Shown one piece after another: positions 24,871 to 33,592 of a stretch of 64,000 nucleotides of DNA. The notes beneath the pieces were generated by a model, which was not told the DNA's origin, ran no database searches, and saw nothing but the letters and a program-made list of their open reading frames with translations. Position 1 is the first letter of the stretch. Every line of letters begins with the position of its first letter. Source of the stretch: Arthrobacter sp. FB24 (GTDB lineage: Bacteria; Actinomycetota; Actinomycetes; Actinomycetales; Micrococcaceae); the NCBI RefSeq assembly GCF_000196235.1, contig NC_008537.1:62001-126000 (forward strand), written 5' to 3'. Both the position numbers and the translations under genes were made by a program.

Positions 24871-26301
24871 ATGGGAAACGAACGGTTCGATCTGGCGATC
24901 ATCGGTTCCGGTGGCGCGGCGTTTGCGGCCGCGATCCGGGCCAGGGGGCTGGGCAAGCGGGTAGTGATGATTGAGCGTGGCACCTTGGGCGGGACATGCG
25001 TGAACACCGGGTGCGTGCCGTCGAAGGCGCTCCTGGCTGCCGCGGACGCCCGGCACGTGGCGTTGGACTCGGCCCGCTTCCCCGGCGTGATGGCCTCGGC
25101 CGGGGCCGTGGACATTTCGGCCCTCATCGAGGGCAAGGCTGCACTTGTTGAAAGCATGCGGACAGAGAAGTACGTCGACCTTGCCGCGGACTATGGCTGG
25201 GCCATGCTCCAGGGAGACGCGGTATTCACCGGGACCCAGGACACACCTCTGCTCCAGGTCACCTCACCGGGCGGTGCCGTTGAGACGATCGAGGCCGCAC
25301 ACTACCTTGTGGCCACCGGCTCCACACCATGGGCGCCGCCCGTTCCCGGACTGGCCGAGACCGGCTACCTGACCTCGACCACGGCGATGGAACTGGACGA
25401 AGTGCCCGAATCGTTGCTGGTCCTTGGCGGCGGCTATGTCGCCCTAGAGCAGGCGCAGCTGTTCTCCCGGCTCGGCTCCCGCGTGACTATGCTCGTCCGC
25501 TCCAGGCTCACCTCGCACGAGGAGCCGGAAGTATCCAAGGCGCTGGCCGGGGTCTTCGCGGATGAGGGGATCCGGGTGGTCCGGCGGGCCACCGTGGACT
25601 CAGTGAGCCTCGATGAGGCCACCGGCGGGGTCAGCGCCACCGCTTCGGTGGCCGGTGGACAGGAAGTGTTCCGGGCCTCCCGGCTGCTCGTGGCCCTGGG
25701 GCGCCGGCCCGTCACCGAGGGGCTGAACCTCGACGCCGTCGGGGTGAAGACCGGCACGTCCGGTGAGATCGTGGTCGATTCCCGTCTGGCCAGCTCGAAC
25801 CCCAGGATCTGGGCTGCAGGGGATGTCACCGGCCACCGTGAGTTCGTCTACGTCGCCGCGGCCCACGGCGCCCTTGCCGTGGAGAACGCGTTTACCGACG
25901 CCGTGGATGAGGTCGACTACCGGCATCTGCCGCGGGTGACCTTCACCAGCCCGGCTGTGGGTGCCGTCGGGATGACTGAGCAGGACGCGGTCGCTGCCGG
26001 TATCCGCTGCGACTGCCGGGTGCTGCCCCTGAACTACGTCCCCAGGGCCCTGGTCAACCGCGATACCCGGGGATTCATCAAAGTCGTTGCCGACCGTGAC
26101 ACCGGCCGGATCGTGGGCCTCACCGCCGTGGCCAAGGACGCGGGCGAGCTGGCCGCCGCGGGCGTCTACCTGCTCGAGGCGGGGATGACCACCGGGCAGG
26201 TCGCCGGCATGTGGAGCCCCTACCTGACCATGGCCGAGGGCATCAGGATCGCCTGCAAGGCCTTCACCACAGACGTCTCCAAACTCTCCTGCTGCGCCTA
26301 A
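24871..26301 (+). CDS. merA: mercuric reductase MerA (short form)
   Basis: 476 residues. The N-terminal FAD site is GSGGAAFAAAIRARG. The redox pair is GTCVNTGCVPSK (C43, C48). The NADPH site is LGGGYVALEQ. The mercury-specific features are present: YVPRALVNRDTRG, and the C-terminal vicinal pair SCC (474-475) that receives Hg(II). There is no N-terminal MerP-like metal-binding domain. It reduces Hg(II) to volatile Hg(0) with NADPH in the cytoplasm. No merP, merT or merB was found, so mercury must enter by another route. Confidence 0.93.
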   Translation: MGNERFDLAIIGSGGAAFAAAIRARGLGKRVVMIERGTLGGTCVNTGCVPSKALLAAADARHVALDSARFPGVMASAGAVDISALIEGKAALVESMRTEKYVDLAADYGWAMLQGDAVFTGTQDTPLLQVTSPGGAVETIEAAHYLVATGSTPWAPPVPGLAETGYLTSTTAMELDEVPESLLVLGGGYVALEQAQLFSRLGSRVTMLVRSRLTSHEEPEVSKALAGVFADEGIRVVRRATVDSVSLDEATGGVSATASVAGGQEVFRASRLLVALGRRPVTEGLNLDAVGVKTGTSGEIVVDSRLASSNPRIWAAGDVTGHREFVYVAAAHGALAVENAFTDAVDEVDYRHLPRVTFTSPAVGAVGMTEQDAVAAGIRCDCRVLPLNYVPRALVNRDTRGFIKVVADRDTGRIVGLTAVAKDAGELAAAGVYLLEAGMTTGQVAGMWSPYLTMAEGIRIACKAFTTDVSKLSCCA

Positions 26302-26420
26302 AACGCGGCCCCCTCCGCCTGAAGAAAGGAAACGCCATACCACCACGTGAGAATTGGTGAAGATATCCGGCCTTCGGCGGTGATTCGTGTCGCACCGTTG
26401 ATCTTGTTCTCAGAATCGAT

Positions 26421-26442
26421 GTTCACCTCCCGGCTACCGGCC
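26421..26442 (+). promoter_or_regulatory. candidate PHO box upstream of the alkaline phosphatase
   Basis: GTTCACCTCCC followed directly by GGCTACCGGCC resembles the two 11-base direct-repeat units bound by PhoP in actinobacteria (GTTCACC core). It lies 106 bases before the phosphatase ATG. Only the first unit is a good match. Confidence 0.35.
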
Positions 26443-26547
26443 GGACACAGGGAAGTCCGGACATGTGAAGGTTTCGCTCTTAGGGTTTCAACCCGGGCAC
26501 CAACCCCTTCATTCACTCGTTCGCAGTTTTTCCTTGGGAGATCCCTG

Positions 26548-28047
26548 ATGCGCCGCACCCTATCCATGCTTACTTCAACGGCGGCGGTTGCCGCCGTGCT
26601 AACAGCCGTCGCTGTCAGCGCCCCCGCCACCGCCGCCCCGGAGGGGAACAACGGCCGGACCAAGAACGTCATTTACCTGCTCGGCGACGGCATGGGCCGT
26701 ACCCACGTCACCGCCGGCCGTGAACGCTTCTACGGAGCCGCAGGCAAACTGGCCATGGAAACCCTTCCGGCCCAGGGCTACGTCAGCACTTACGCCGTGG
26801 AAAAGAACTCCGGCCAGCCCGGTCAGACTGACTTCAAACCGAACCTCGTCACCGATTCCGCCTCCGCCGCCACCGCCTGGGCCTCCGGGGTGAAGACCTA
26901 CAACGCCGCCCTCGGCGTGGACGCCAAGGGCGCAGTGGTCCCGACAATGATGGAACTGGCCAAGAAGGCCGGCTACCGCACAGGCAACGTCTCCACCGCC
27001 GAGATTACGGACGCTACCCCGGCCTCGCAGATGAGCCACTCCCTCGCCCGCGGCTGCCAGGGTCCTGTCTACTCAGCCGCCGCGTGCCAGGACACCAGCA
27101 TCACCGGCACCCCGCTGCCGACCAGTGACGTCCGCGTCACCCCGATTGCGGACCAGATCGCCCGCAACGGCACAGCAGACGTCATCTTTGGTGGCGGCTT
27201 AAGCCGTTTCGACGCCACGGACGAAACCGCGTTGAAGGAGCAGGGCTATTCGGTCCTGGGCTCGGTCTCGAGCCAGATCCCCGCCACCCGCGCGGACCTG
27301 AACGGGGCCGCCGGTGAGAAGGTCTTCGGCTTGTTCAACAAGGGCAACCTGACCGTCGAGAAAGCCAAGCAGGACAACCCCGCCGCGCCTCAGGCGCAGG
27401 AGCCCTCCCTGCCGGAGATGACCAAGAAGGCCATCGAACTGCTCGATAAGAAAAAGGAAAAAGACTCCAAGGGCGACGGGTTCTACCTGCAGATTGAGGG
27501 GGCTTTGATTGACAAGCGCTCCCACGCCAACGACGCGGCCCAGGCCCTTGAGGAAATCAAGGCCTTCGACGACTCGGTCGCCGCTGCCCTGGATTTCGCC
27601 AAGAAGGACGGCAACACCTTGGTCATCGTGACTGCAGACCATGAAACAGGCGGCTTCAGCGTCATCGAAAAGGGCTCCTTCACCAACGCCGAAGCAGCCG
27701 GGCCCCCGGCCAACGTCGATTCCGGCAACACCGCCAATAGCTCCACCCCGACCCGGCCTGGCGGAAACGTCAAGGACCCGACCCGCTCGAGCGGCATCAT
27801 CAACGGCGCCGGCGCTGCAGACCCGAAGAACTTCGGCCCGGCCACCTTCCGGACCCCGAATGACCCAGCCGAGGTCAAGGACGGCTCCAAGGAGGCCAGT
27901 CTCTGGCTGAACTACCTTTCGGGCAACCACACCGGTGCCGACGTGCCTGTTTACGCTTACGGCTCAGGATCAGAACAGTTGCAGGGCAGCGTGGACAACA
28001 CCGATCTGTTCGACATCGTGGGCAACGCCTTGCGCGTCCTGCGCTGA
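26548..28047 (+). CDS. phoA: secreted alkaline phosphatase (PhoA type)
   Basis: 499 residues. The signal peptide ends ATAAP near residue 33. Catalytic Ser lies in LVTDSASAATAWASGVKT. Metal ligands: LLGDGMG, IDKRSHAND (Asp/His of zinc site 1) and TADHETGG. A Pro/Ala/Ser-rich insert lies at about residues 385-435. It hydrolyses phosphate esters outside the cell using Zn/Mg. A GGGAG ribosome site lies just before the ATG. Its place in a metal-resistance element is unusual; phosphate release could precipitate metals such as uranium, cadmium or lead, which is inference. The gene is followed by a strong terminator. Confidence 0.9.
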   Translation: MRRTLSMLTSTAAVAAVLTAVAVSAPATAAPEGNNGRTKNVIYLLGDGMGRTHVTAGRERFYGAAGKLAMETLPAQGYVSTYAVEKNSGQPGQTDFKPNLVTDSASAATAWASGVKTYNAALGVDAKGAVVPTMMELAKKAGYRTGNVSTAEITDATPASQMSHSLARGCQGPVYSAAACQDTSITGTPLPTSDVRVTPIADQIARNGTADVIFGGGLSRFDATDETALKEQGYSVLGSVSSQIPATRADLNGAAGEKVFGLFNKGNLTVEKAKQDNPAAPQAQEPSLPEMTKKAIELLDKKKEKDSKGDGFYLQIEGALIDKRSHANDAAQALEEIKAFDDSVAAALDFAKKDGNTLVIVTADHETGGFSVIEKGSFTNAEAAGPPANVDSGNTANSSTPTRPGGNVKDPTRSSGIINGAGAADPKNFGPATFRTPNDPAEVKDGSKEASLWLNYLSGNHTGADVPVYAYGSGSEQLQGSVDNTDLFDIVGNALRVLR

Positions 28048-28077
28048 CCTTCGCGGAGAACTAAAACTGCAAGACTG

Positions 28078-28118
28078 GCCGTGGCCCGGGGGGACAAGAA
28101 CGAACCCCGGGCCACGGC
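28078..28118 (+). terminator. strong hairpin after the alkaline phosphatase gene
   Basis: GCCGTGGCCCGGGG (28078-28091) is perfectly complementary to 28105-28118, a 14-bp stem with a 13-base loop. It lies 31 bases after the stop codon. Confidence 0.85.
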
Positions 28119-28135
28119 ACATCCAAAGGAACACC

Positions 28136-28669
28136 ATGAACCGCAAATCCCGGATTCTCCTGATGGCAACCCTCGTTGCTGCATCCCTCGCAGTACTTGC
28201 ATTCGTCGTACTGGGCAGACAGGGCTCTACCTCTCCGGCCGGCGACAAGGTCCCGCTGGCCGCCGCGAAAACATCTTTCCCTGGCCTTGCCGCTGCCGAG
28301 GGTGAACCGGACCTGCCCGGACTCCAGACGACCCGGCCGGCCCCCGGCCAGGTCCTCCATGTCCGGGGCCCCTTTGATGACAGGCTGGTCTTTGAAGGCC
28401 TGACCTTCGACGGTCAGGCAGCCACAGGAGCGGTCAGGATCACCGGTGATGTCAGCAAACTGCTCGATCTCCAGATACTCGCCGGGTTCTACGATGACCG
28501 GGGCACCATGGTCGGAACCGCCCGTTTCGTCCACCACCTCGGCAGCCAAGGACACAGCCACTCCGGAGCGCCGGAAGAACGTGAAGAGTTCAGCATTCCC
28601 GTACCGGCCGAGATTAAGGCCAAAGCCGTTTCAACGGCAGTAGGCGTACCCGTCCTCGTCAATGAATAA
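28136..28669 (+). CDS. membrane-anchored extracytoplasmic protein, unknown
   Basis: 177 residues from the ATG with AAAGGA upstream. One N-terminal helix (about residues 7-27), then an extracytoplasmic domain that looks like a beta-sandwich of alternating hydrophobic residues (LHVRGPFDDRLVFEGLTFDG, GAVRITGDVSKLLDL). A FVHHLGSQGHSHSG segment supplies several His. No family was recognised. The 18-base gap after the terminator and the His-rich loop suggest an envelope metal or phosphate-linked role, unproven. Confidence 0.6.
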   Translation: MNRKSRILLMATLVAASLAVLAFVVLGRQGSTSPAGDKVPLAAAKTSFPGLAAAEGEPDLPGLQTTRPAPGQVLHVRGPFDDRLVFEGLTFDGQAATGAVRITGDVSKLLDLQILAGFYDDRGTMVGTARFVHHLGSQGHSHSGAPEEREEFSIPVPAEIKAKAVSTAVGVPVLVNE

Positions 28670-28801
28670 TTTGTCCCGAAGACCCAGGGACCAGCTGTCT
28701 TGCCCGCGGATGCCACCACCCGGCTGAACGAGCCTGCCGCCTTCGCTCAGCTGCTGCAGGGTTCCTCGCCACCGGGAGACGCAGGAAGCGCATCATCTAG
28801 C

Positions 28802-29797
28802 ATGGGTACGGTGAAAACCCGCAATCTCCCCGCGTGGGTGGAGCGTCATCAGATCGGCCTGTACCTTGCGGCCATCGCTGTCGGCGTTGCCCTCGGCTTT
28901 CTTGCTCCCGGCTCGGTGGGGGCGCTGGAGCGCTCGATTTACCCGGCCCTCGGACTGCTGCTCTATGCGACTTTTCTCGGGGTTCCCTTTGCCTCCATCG
29001 GCGCGGCAGTCAGGGATCTGCGGTTCCTGGCGACAGTGCTGGTCCTGAACTTCGTCGTCGTTCCCGCTGTGGTGTTTGGTCTGACTCGGTTTGTCGCCGG
29101 AGATCCGGCGCTGGTGGTCGGCGTCATGCTCGTACTCCTGACGCCGTGCATCGACTACGTCATTGTCTTCACCGGTTTGGCCGGAGGGGCCAGTGACCGG
29201 CTCCTGGCCGCCGCTCCGGTATTGATGTTCGTGCAGATGCTCCTGCTACCGGTGTTCCTGTGGGTTTTCATCGGCCCCGACGTGGCTGGGGCTATTGACC
29301 CGGCACCGTTTGTCGAGGCCCTGATCGTTCTGATCATCATTCCCCTGGCCGCAGCGGCCCTGACCCAGGCGCTGGCCCGCCGGACAAACCTGGGCCGGAC
29401 CGTCATGGCGGCCATGCAGGCTTCGATGGTTCCCCTCATGATGGTCACGCTGACCGTGGTAGTCGGTTCACAGATCACAGGAGTGAGCAGGGAACTTGGC
29501 TCGCTGCTTGTGGTGGTTCCGGTCTATGTGGCTTTCCTGCTGGTGATGGTTCCGCTGGGACTGTTGGCGGCCAAAGGCGCCCGCCTCGATCCTGCGTCCA
29601 CCCGTGCCGTTGTCTTCAGTGGCGCTACCCGAAATTCGCTGGTTGTGCTGCCGCTGGCGCTGGCGCTTCCCGGGCCGCTGGCCTTGGCCGCGCTGGTCGT
29701 CGTCACCCAAACTCTCGTCGAACTGATCGGCATGGTCCTCTACGTCCAGTTCCTTCCCCTGATCGTGCCCAAGGAACCCAACCGGCAGCCCGCCTAA
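28802..29797 (+). CDS. ACR3/SBF-superfamily transporter, arsenic-resistance type
   Basis: 331 residues with ten membrane helices. It is of the bile acid:sodium symporter/ACR3 superfamily: the LLTPCIDYVIVFTGLAGGA segment in helix 4 holds the Cys expected for an arsenite exporter pathway, and SGATRNSLVVLPLAL in helix 9 matches the conserved helix break. Related actinobacterial proteins are named arsenic resistance protein. No arsR or arsC lies beside it, so the substrate is not certain. The ATG at 28802 is chosen; the upstream TTG at 28700 would add hydrophilic residues. Confidence 0.7.
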   Translation: MGTVKTRNLPAWVERHQIGLYLAAIAVGVALGFLAPGSVGALERSIYPALGLLLYATFLGVPFASIGAAVRDLRFLATVLVLNFVVVPAVVFGLTRFVAGDPALVVGVMLVLLTPCIDYVIVFTGLAGGASDRLLAAAPVLMFVQMLLLPVFLWVFIGPDVAGAIDPAPFVEALIVLIIIPLAAAALTQALARRTNLGRTVMAAMQASMVPLMMVTLTVVVGSQITGVSRELGSLLVVVPVYVAFLLVMVPLGLLAAKGARLDPASTRAVVFSGATRNSLVVLPLALALPGPLALAALVVVTQTLVELIGMVLYVQFLPLIVPKEPNRQPA

Positions 29798-29864
29798 GCA
29801 CAGGCGCGCCGTCCCGGGCTCCGCTTCAATCAACCACCTTGAACGCCCAGCCAGGAAGCGCCGG

Positions 29865-31232
29865 TCAGCCGTGGGCGTGCAGGGGCTTGCCGGCCAGGGC
29901 GAGGGCCGCTTCGCCGATGGCGTCGTTCTGGGTGGGGTGGGCGTGGAGGAGGCTGGCGACGTCCTCGGGATAGGCTTCCCAGTTGACCATGAGCTGGCCT
30001 TCGCCGATGAGCTCGCTGACCCGGGCGCCGAGCATGTGGACGCCGATGATCGGGCCCTCCTTTTGGCGGATGAGTTTGATGAAGCCCGCGGTCTGCAGCA
30101 TCTGGCTTTTGGCGTTCCCGCCGAGGTTGTACTCGACCGTCTCGATGCCGTCGGCACTGAACTGTTCCTTCGCCTGGGCCTCGGTGAGGCCGACAGAGCC
30201 GGCCTGGGGCTCGGAGTAGGTCACGCGCGGGATGCCGGATTCGATGATGGGTGCCGGGCTCAGACCGGCGATTTCTTCGGCGACGAAGATGCCTTGCTGG
30301 AAGCCGCGGTGGGCCAGCTGAAGGCCGGGCACGATGTCCCCGATGGCGTAGACGTTGCCGACACCGGTGTGCAGCCGGTCGTTGGTGGGCACGAAGCCGC
30401 GTTCCATGGGGATGCCGGCGTCCTCGTAGCCTAGCTTCGCTGTCACGGGGCCGCGGCCCACGGCCACGAGCAGTACTTCGGCCTCCAGGGTTTTGTCGTC
30501 CTGGGTGGTGACGGTGACGCCGTCATCGTTCTGGGAGACACCGGCGAACATGGTGTTGGTGAGGAACTTAATGCCGCGTTTCGTGAAGGCCCGCTGGAGG
30601 CCTTTGGACAGGGATTCGTCCTCGTTGGCGATGAGGCGCGGAAGGGCTTCGATGATGGTTACTTCGGTACCGAAGGAAGCCCAGACCGAGGCGAATTCCA
30701 CACCGATCACGCCGCCGCCGAGGATGAGTGCGCTCTTGGGGACGAAATCCATTTCGAGTGCCTGTTCGGAGGTGATCACCCGTCCGCTGATGTCCAGGCC
30801 GGGCAGGGATTTCGAATAGGACCCGGTGGCCAGCACAATGTTTTTGCCCCGGTAGCTGGTGCCGTCGACTTCTACCGTGTCTGCGGCGGCCAGCGTACCC
30901 CAGCCCTGGATCAGGTCGACGCTGCGGGAAGAAACGAGGCCTTGGAGTCCTTTATAGAGGCGGTCAACGACGCTCGCCTTGAACTTTGTCACCCCGGCCA
31001 TGTCGACGCGGCCGAAGGCGCTCTCCACGCCAAATGCTTCGCTCTCCCGGATGGTGTCGGCCACTTCTGCTGAATGCAACAGCGCCTTGGTCGGGATGCA
31101 TCCACGGTGCAGGCAGGTCCCGCCAAGCTTGTCGCCCTCAATCAGGGCCACCGTCATGCCCAGCTGCGCCCCGCGCAGCGCGGCGGCGTAGCCGGCGCTG
31201 CCGCCGCCGAGGATTACGAGGTCATAGGTCAT
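29865..31232 (-). CDS. lpdA: dihydrolipoyl dehydrogenase-like flavoprotein
   Basis: 455 residues. The FAD motif is GGGSAGYAAALRGAQLG. The redox disulfide is GGTCLHRGCIPTK (C40, C45). The NAD motif is LGGGVIGVEFASVW. The C-terminal catalytic dyad is in LLHAHPTQNDAIGEA. All fit dihydrolipoyl dehydrogenase, which reoxidises lipoamide with NAD. GGAGG precedes the ATG at 31232. No E1/E2 oxo-acid dehydrogenase genes lie nearby, so here it may reduce thiols or metals. It lacks the CC tail of MerA. Confidence 0.88.
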   Translation of the reverse strand: MTYDLVILGGGSAGYAAALRGAQLGMTVALIEGDKLGGTCLHRGCIPTKALLHSAEVADTIRESEAFGVESAFGRVDMAGVTKFKASVVDRLYKGLQGLVSSRSVDLIQGWGTLAAADTVEVDGTSYRGKNIVLATGSYSKSLPGLDISGRVITSEQALEMDFVPKSALILGGGVIGVEFASVWASFGTEVTIIEALPRLIANEDESLSKGLQRAFTKRGIKFLTNTMFAGVSQNDDGVTVTTQDDKTLEAEVLLVAVGRGPVTAKLGYEDAGIPMERGFVPTNDRLHTGVGNVYAIGDIVPGLQLAHRGFQQGIFVAEEIAGLSPAPIIESGIPRVTYSEPQAGSVGLTEAQAKEQFSADGIETVEYNLGGNAKSQMLQTAGFIKLIRQKEGPIIGVHMLGARVSELIGEGQLMVNWEAYPEDVASLLHAHPTQNDAIGEAALALAGKPLHAHG

Positions 31233-31493
31233 GGTTTTCCTCCCGATGGAGCGAATTGAGGGGCGAGTCCGTGATTGAGGGAGCGGCGTTGCCCGCACCT
31301 AGGGGGAGCACAGGAGCCCCGAAGGTCGCCGTGGTGGCCAGTGTGCCTTGCCCATGAAGCCCCCGCATCTACACGGCTCCCGGATGTGAGTCCTGTCCCG
31401 ATATTATGCCTGATACGGATCCTCAGGGGTCTTTCCCAGACGGGTGGTTGTTCCGTTGGCATGATGTGCGGAGCGATTGCGGCCTCCGGGTCT

Positions 31494-32375
31494 TTAGCGG
31501 GCCGGGTCCGGCAGCGTGCCGTTCGTTTCCACCTTTGACCGGGTACGGGATCTGAGCTGTTGGAAGAAGGCCAGCCCGGCGATGAAGACAACTCCGGCGA
31601 CCCAGGTGTTGACGCGCGCACCCAGAATCGTGTTCGCTTCATCGGAGCGCATCAGTTCGAAGGCAAACCGGCCGGCCGTGTAGAAAACAATGTAGAGGGA
31701 GAAGACCGCTCCGGCTCCGAGCGTATATTTGCGGTCCAGGAATATCAGCAGTGCCGCCGCGGCCAGGCACCAGAGGGACTCGTAGAGGAAGGTCGGCTGG
31801 AAGTACCCGATGACCTCAGGGGTCCCTTCTGGAGTGGTCACTGCCTGTCCTGTGGTTGGGTCCATGGTGTGGATTTGCAGTTTCCATGGCAGGTCCGTGG
31901 GTGCGCCGTAGATTTCGTTGTTGAACCAGTTTCCCCACCTGCCCAGGGCCTGCGCCAGGAGCAGTCCGGGAGCGGCGGCGTCAGCGAACGCGGCGAAGGG
32001 GACTCCGGCGCGGCGGGCACCGATAGCTGCCCCGACCAGCCCGAGGGCAACCGCACCCCAGATGCCAAGGCCGCCTTCCCAGATCCGCAGGGCACCCCAG
32101 GGGTCCTTACCGGGCCCGAAGTAGAGCTGGTTGTCGGTGATCACATGGTAGAGCCGGCCGCCGACGATGCCGAAGGGGACGGCCCACATCACAATGTCCA
32201 GTGCCTGTGACGAGGTCCCGCCCCTGGCCTTGAGACGGCGGACGGTCAGCCAGGTGCCGACAGCGATGCCCGCGAGGATGCAGAGCGCGTAGAAGCGGAT
32301 CGTCAGGGGGCCGAGCGCGACGGCGCTCAGCGTTGGTGAAGGCAGGAAGATCTCCTGCGTGGAGAACGATTGCAT
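31494..32375 (-). CDS. lgt: prolipoprotein diacylglyceryl transferase (copy 2)
   Basis: 293 residues, seven membrane helices, with GRWGNWFNNEIYGAPT and WEGGLGIWGA as in copy 1 at 15783. The two are about 75-80% identical by eye, except for the tails. It transfers diacylglycerol to lipobox cysteines. It lies downstream of the resB-ccsB pair on the same strand, 116 bases away. With lspA at 39854 it gives the Tn3-bounded segment a complete basic lipoprotein pathway for its TlpA, DUF305 and beta-propeller lipoproteins. Confidence 0.92.
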   Translation of the reverse strand: MQSFSTQEIFLPSPTLSAVALGPLTIRFYALCILAGIAVGTWLTVRRLKARGGTSSQALDIVMWAVPFGIVGGRLYHVITDNQLYFGPGKDPWGALRIWEGGLGIWGAVALGLVGAAIGARRAGVPFAAFADAAAPGLLLAQALGRWGNWFNNEIYGAPTDLPWKLQIHTMDPTTGQAVTTPEGTPEVIGYFQPTFLYESLWCLAAAALLIFLDRKYTLGAGAVFSLYIVFYTAGRFAFELMRSDEANTILGARVNTWVAGVVFIAGLAFFQQLRSRTRSKVETNGTLPDPAR

Positions 32376-32491
32376 GGTTCGAGCTCACTGAAAGTAGGTG
32401 TCAGGAAGCGGCCACAGGACGGCGGCCGCCGAAAGCAGCATGCCCTGGTCCCGCCGCGGCAGGTTGGTACGCCCGGGCAGCTGTGAGGACG

Positions 32492-33592
32492 TCACAGGCC
32501 GGAGTAGGAGTGCAGGCCGTTGAAGAACTGGTTCACGATGGTGAAGTTGAACACCACGCACAGGTAGCCGACGATGGACAGCCAGGCGGCGCGGGTGCCG
32601 GTCCAGCCGCGCGTGGCGCGGGCATGGAGGTAGCCGGCGTAGACCACCCAGATGACGAAGGTCCAGACTTCCTTGGTGTCCCAGCCCCAGAAGCGGCCCC
32701 AGGCCTTTTCGGCCCAGATGGCCCCGAACATCAGGGTGAAGGTCCAGCCGATGAACCCGAGCGCGTTGATGCGGTAGGAGAGGTTCTCCAGGCTGAGCGC
32801 CGAGGGAACCAGACGCATGAACCCGAGCCTGTCCGCGCCTCCGGCAGCTACGGTTTTCTGGCGGTGGGACTGGACCAGCTGCAGGGCGGACATCGCGAAG
32901 GTCAGGGTGAACAGTGCCGAGGACAGTACGGCGATGGAGACATGGATGATCAGCCAGTAGCTCTGCAGCGCCGGAACGAGGTGCCCCACGGGCGTCCAGT
33001 AGGCGATCGAGGCGGCCACCTGCATGATGATGGCCAGACCGATCACGAAGGTGCCCAGGAAGCGCAGGTCGCGCCGGGTCAGCGCGAGCAGGAATACCGC
33101 CACGGCCACGAAGGCGCCGGTGGTAAGGAACTCGTACATGTTGCCCCATGGCACCCGGCCCGCGCCGAACGCACGGGTGACCACACCGGCGCCGTGGATC
33201 AGGGCGCCGAGTATCGTGAGGGCCACCGCCACCCGGGCCGGGACGCGCCGCCCGGGGGCGTAGCGCATGCCGGGTTCGGCAGTTTGGCCTGCGCCGGCCG
33301 CATCCGTTCCCGCTCGGCGGGCGGTTGAGCTCGGGCGTTCGGCTATGCCGGCCGGGCCGCCGACGTGGGAGGCCAGACGGTCACCGGAAGCGGCGGCGCT
33401 GATTCCGGCGCTGACCGGAACGCCGGCACGTGCAGGGGCCGCCTCTGCGGCTTTGAGGTCCACCGCGCGCAGGACCTTGCTGCTGCGGGCCAGGTCCCAG
33501 GCGAAGGCGATGAACGCCACGGTGTAGGTGCCTGCGGCCAGGAGCATGAACAGCTCGCTGTATTGGCCCATGGTTTCGTTGATGTCCGGCAT
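32492..33592 (-). CDS. ccsB: cytochrome c maturation protein, CcsA/ResC type
   Basis: 366 residues. An N-terminal helix, a long Ala/Pro/Arg-rich cytoplasmic insert (about residues 45-115) and then about seven helices. The tryptophan-rich heme-handling motif WGRFWGWDTKEVW is present, with His residues in flanking helices (HGAGVV, LIIHVS). With ResB it forms the System II synthetase that exports heme and attaches it to CXXCH apocytochromes. It is called CcsB in many actinobacterial annotations and CcsA/ResC elsewhere. The ATG shares a base with the TAA of resB (TAATG). Confidence 0.9.
   Translation of the reverse strand: MPDINETMGQYSELFMLLAAGTYTVAFIAFAWDLARSSKVLRAVDLKAAEAAPARAGVPVSAGISAAASGDRLASHVGGPAGIAERPSSTARRAGTDAAGAGQTAEPGMRYAPGRRVPARVAVALTILGALIHGAGVVTRAFGAGRVPWGNMYEFLTTGAFVAVAVFLLALTRRDLRFLGTFVIGLAIIMQVAASIAYWTPVGHLVPALQSYWLIIHVSIAVLSSALFTLTFAMSALQLVQSHRQKTVAAGGADRLGFMRLVPSALSLENLSYRINALGFIGWTFTLMFGAIWAEKAWGRFWGWDTKEVWTFVIWVVYAGYLHARATRGWTGTRAAWLSIVGYLCVVFNFTIVNQFFNGLHSYSGL

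Noticed and set aside
29865..31232. Second mercuric reductase
   Set aside because: It lacks the C-terminal vicinal cysteines and the YVPRALVNRDTRG motif; the HAHPT dyad fits dihydrolipoyl dehydrogenase.
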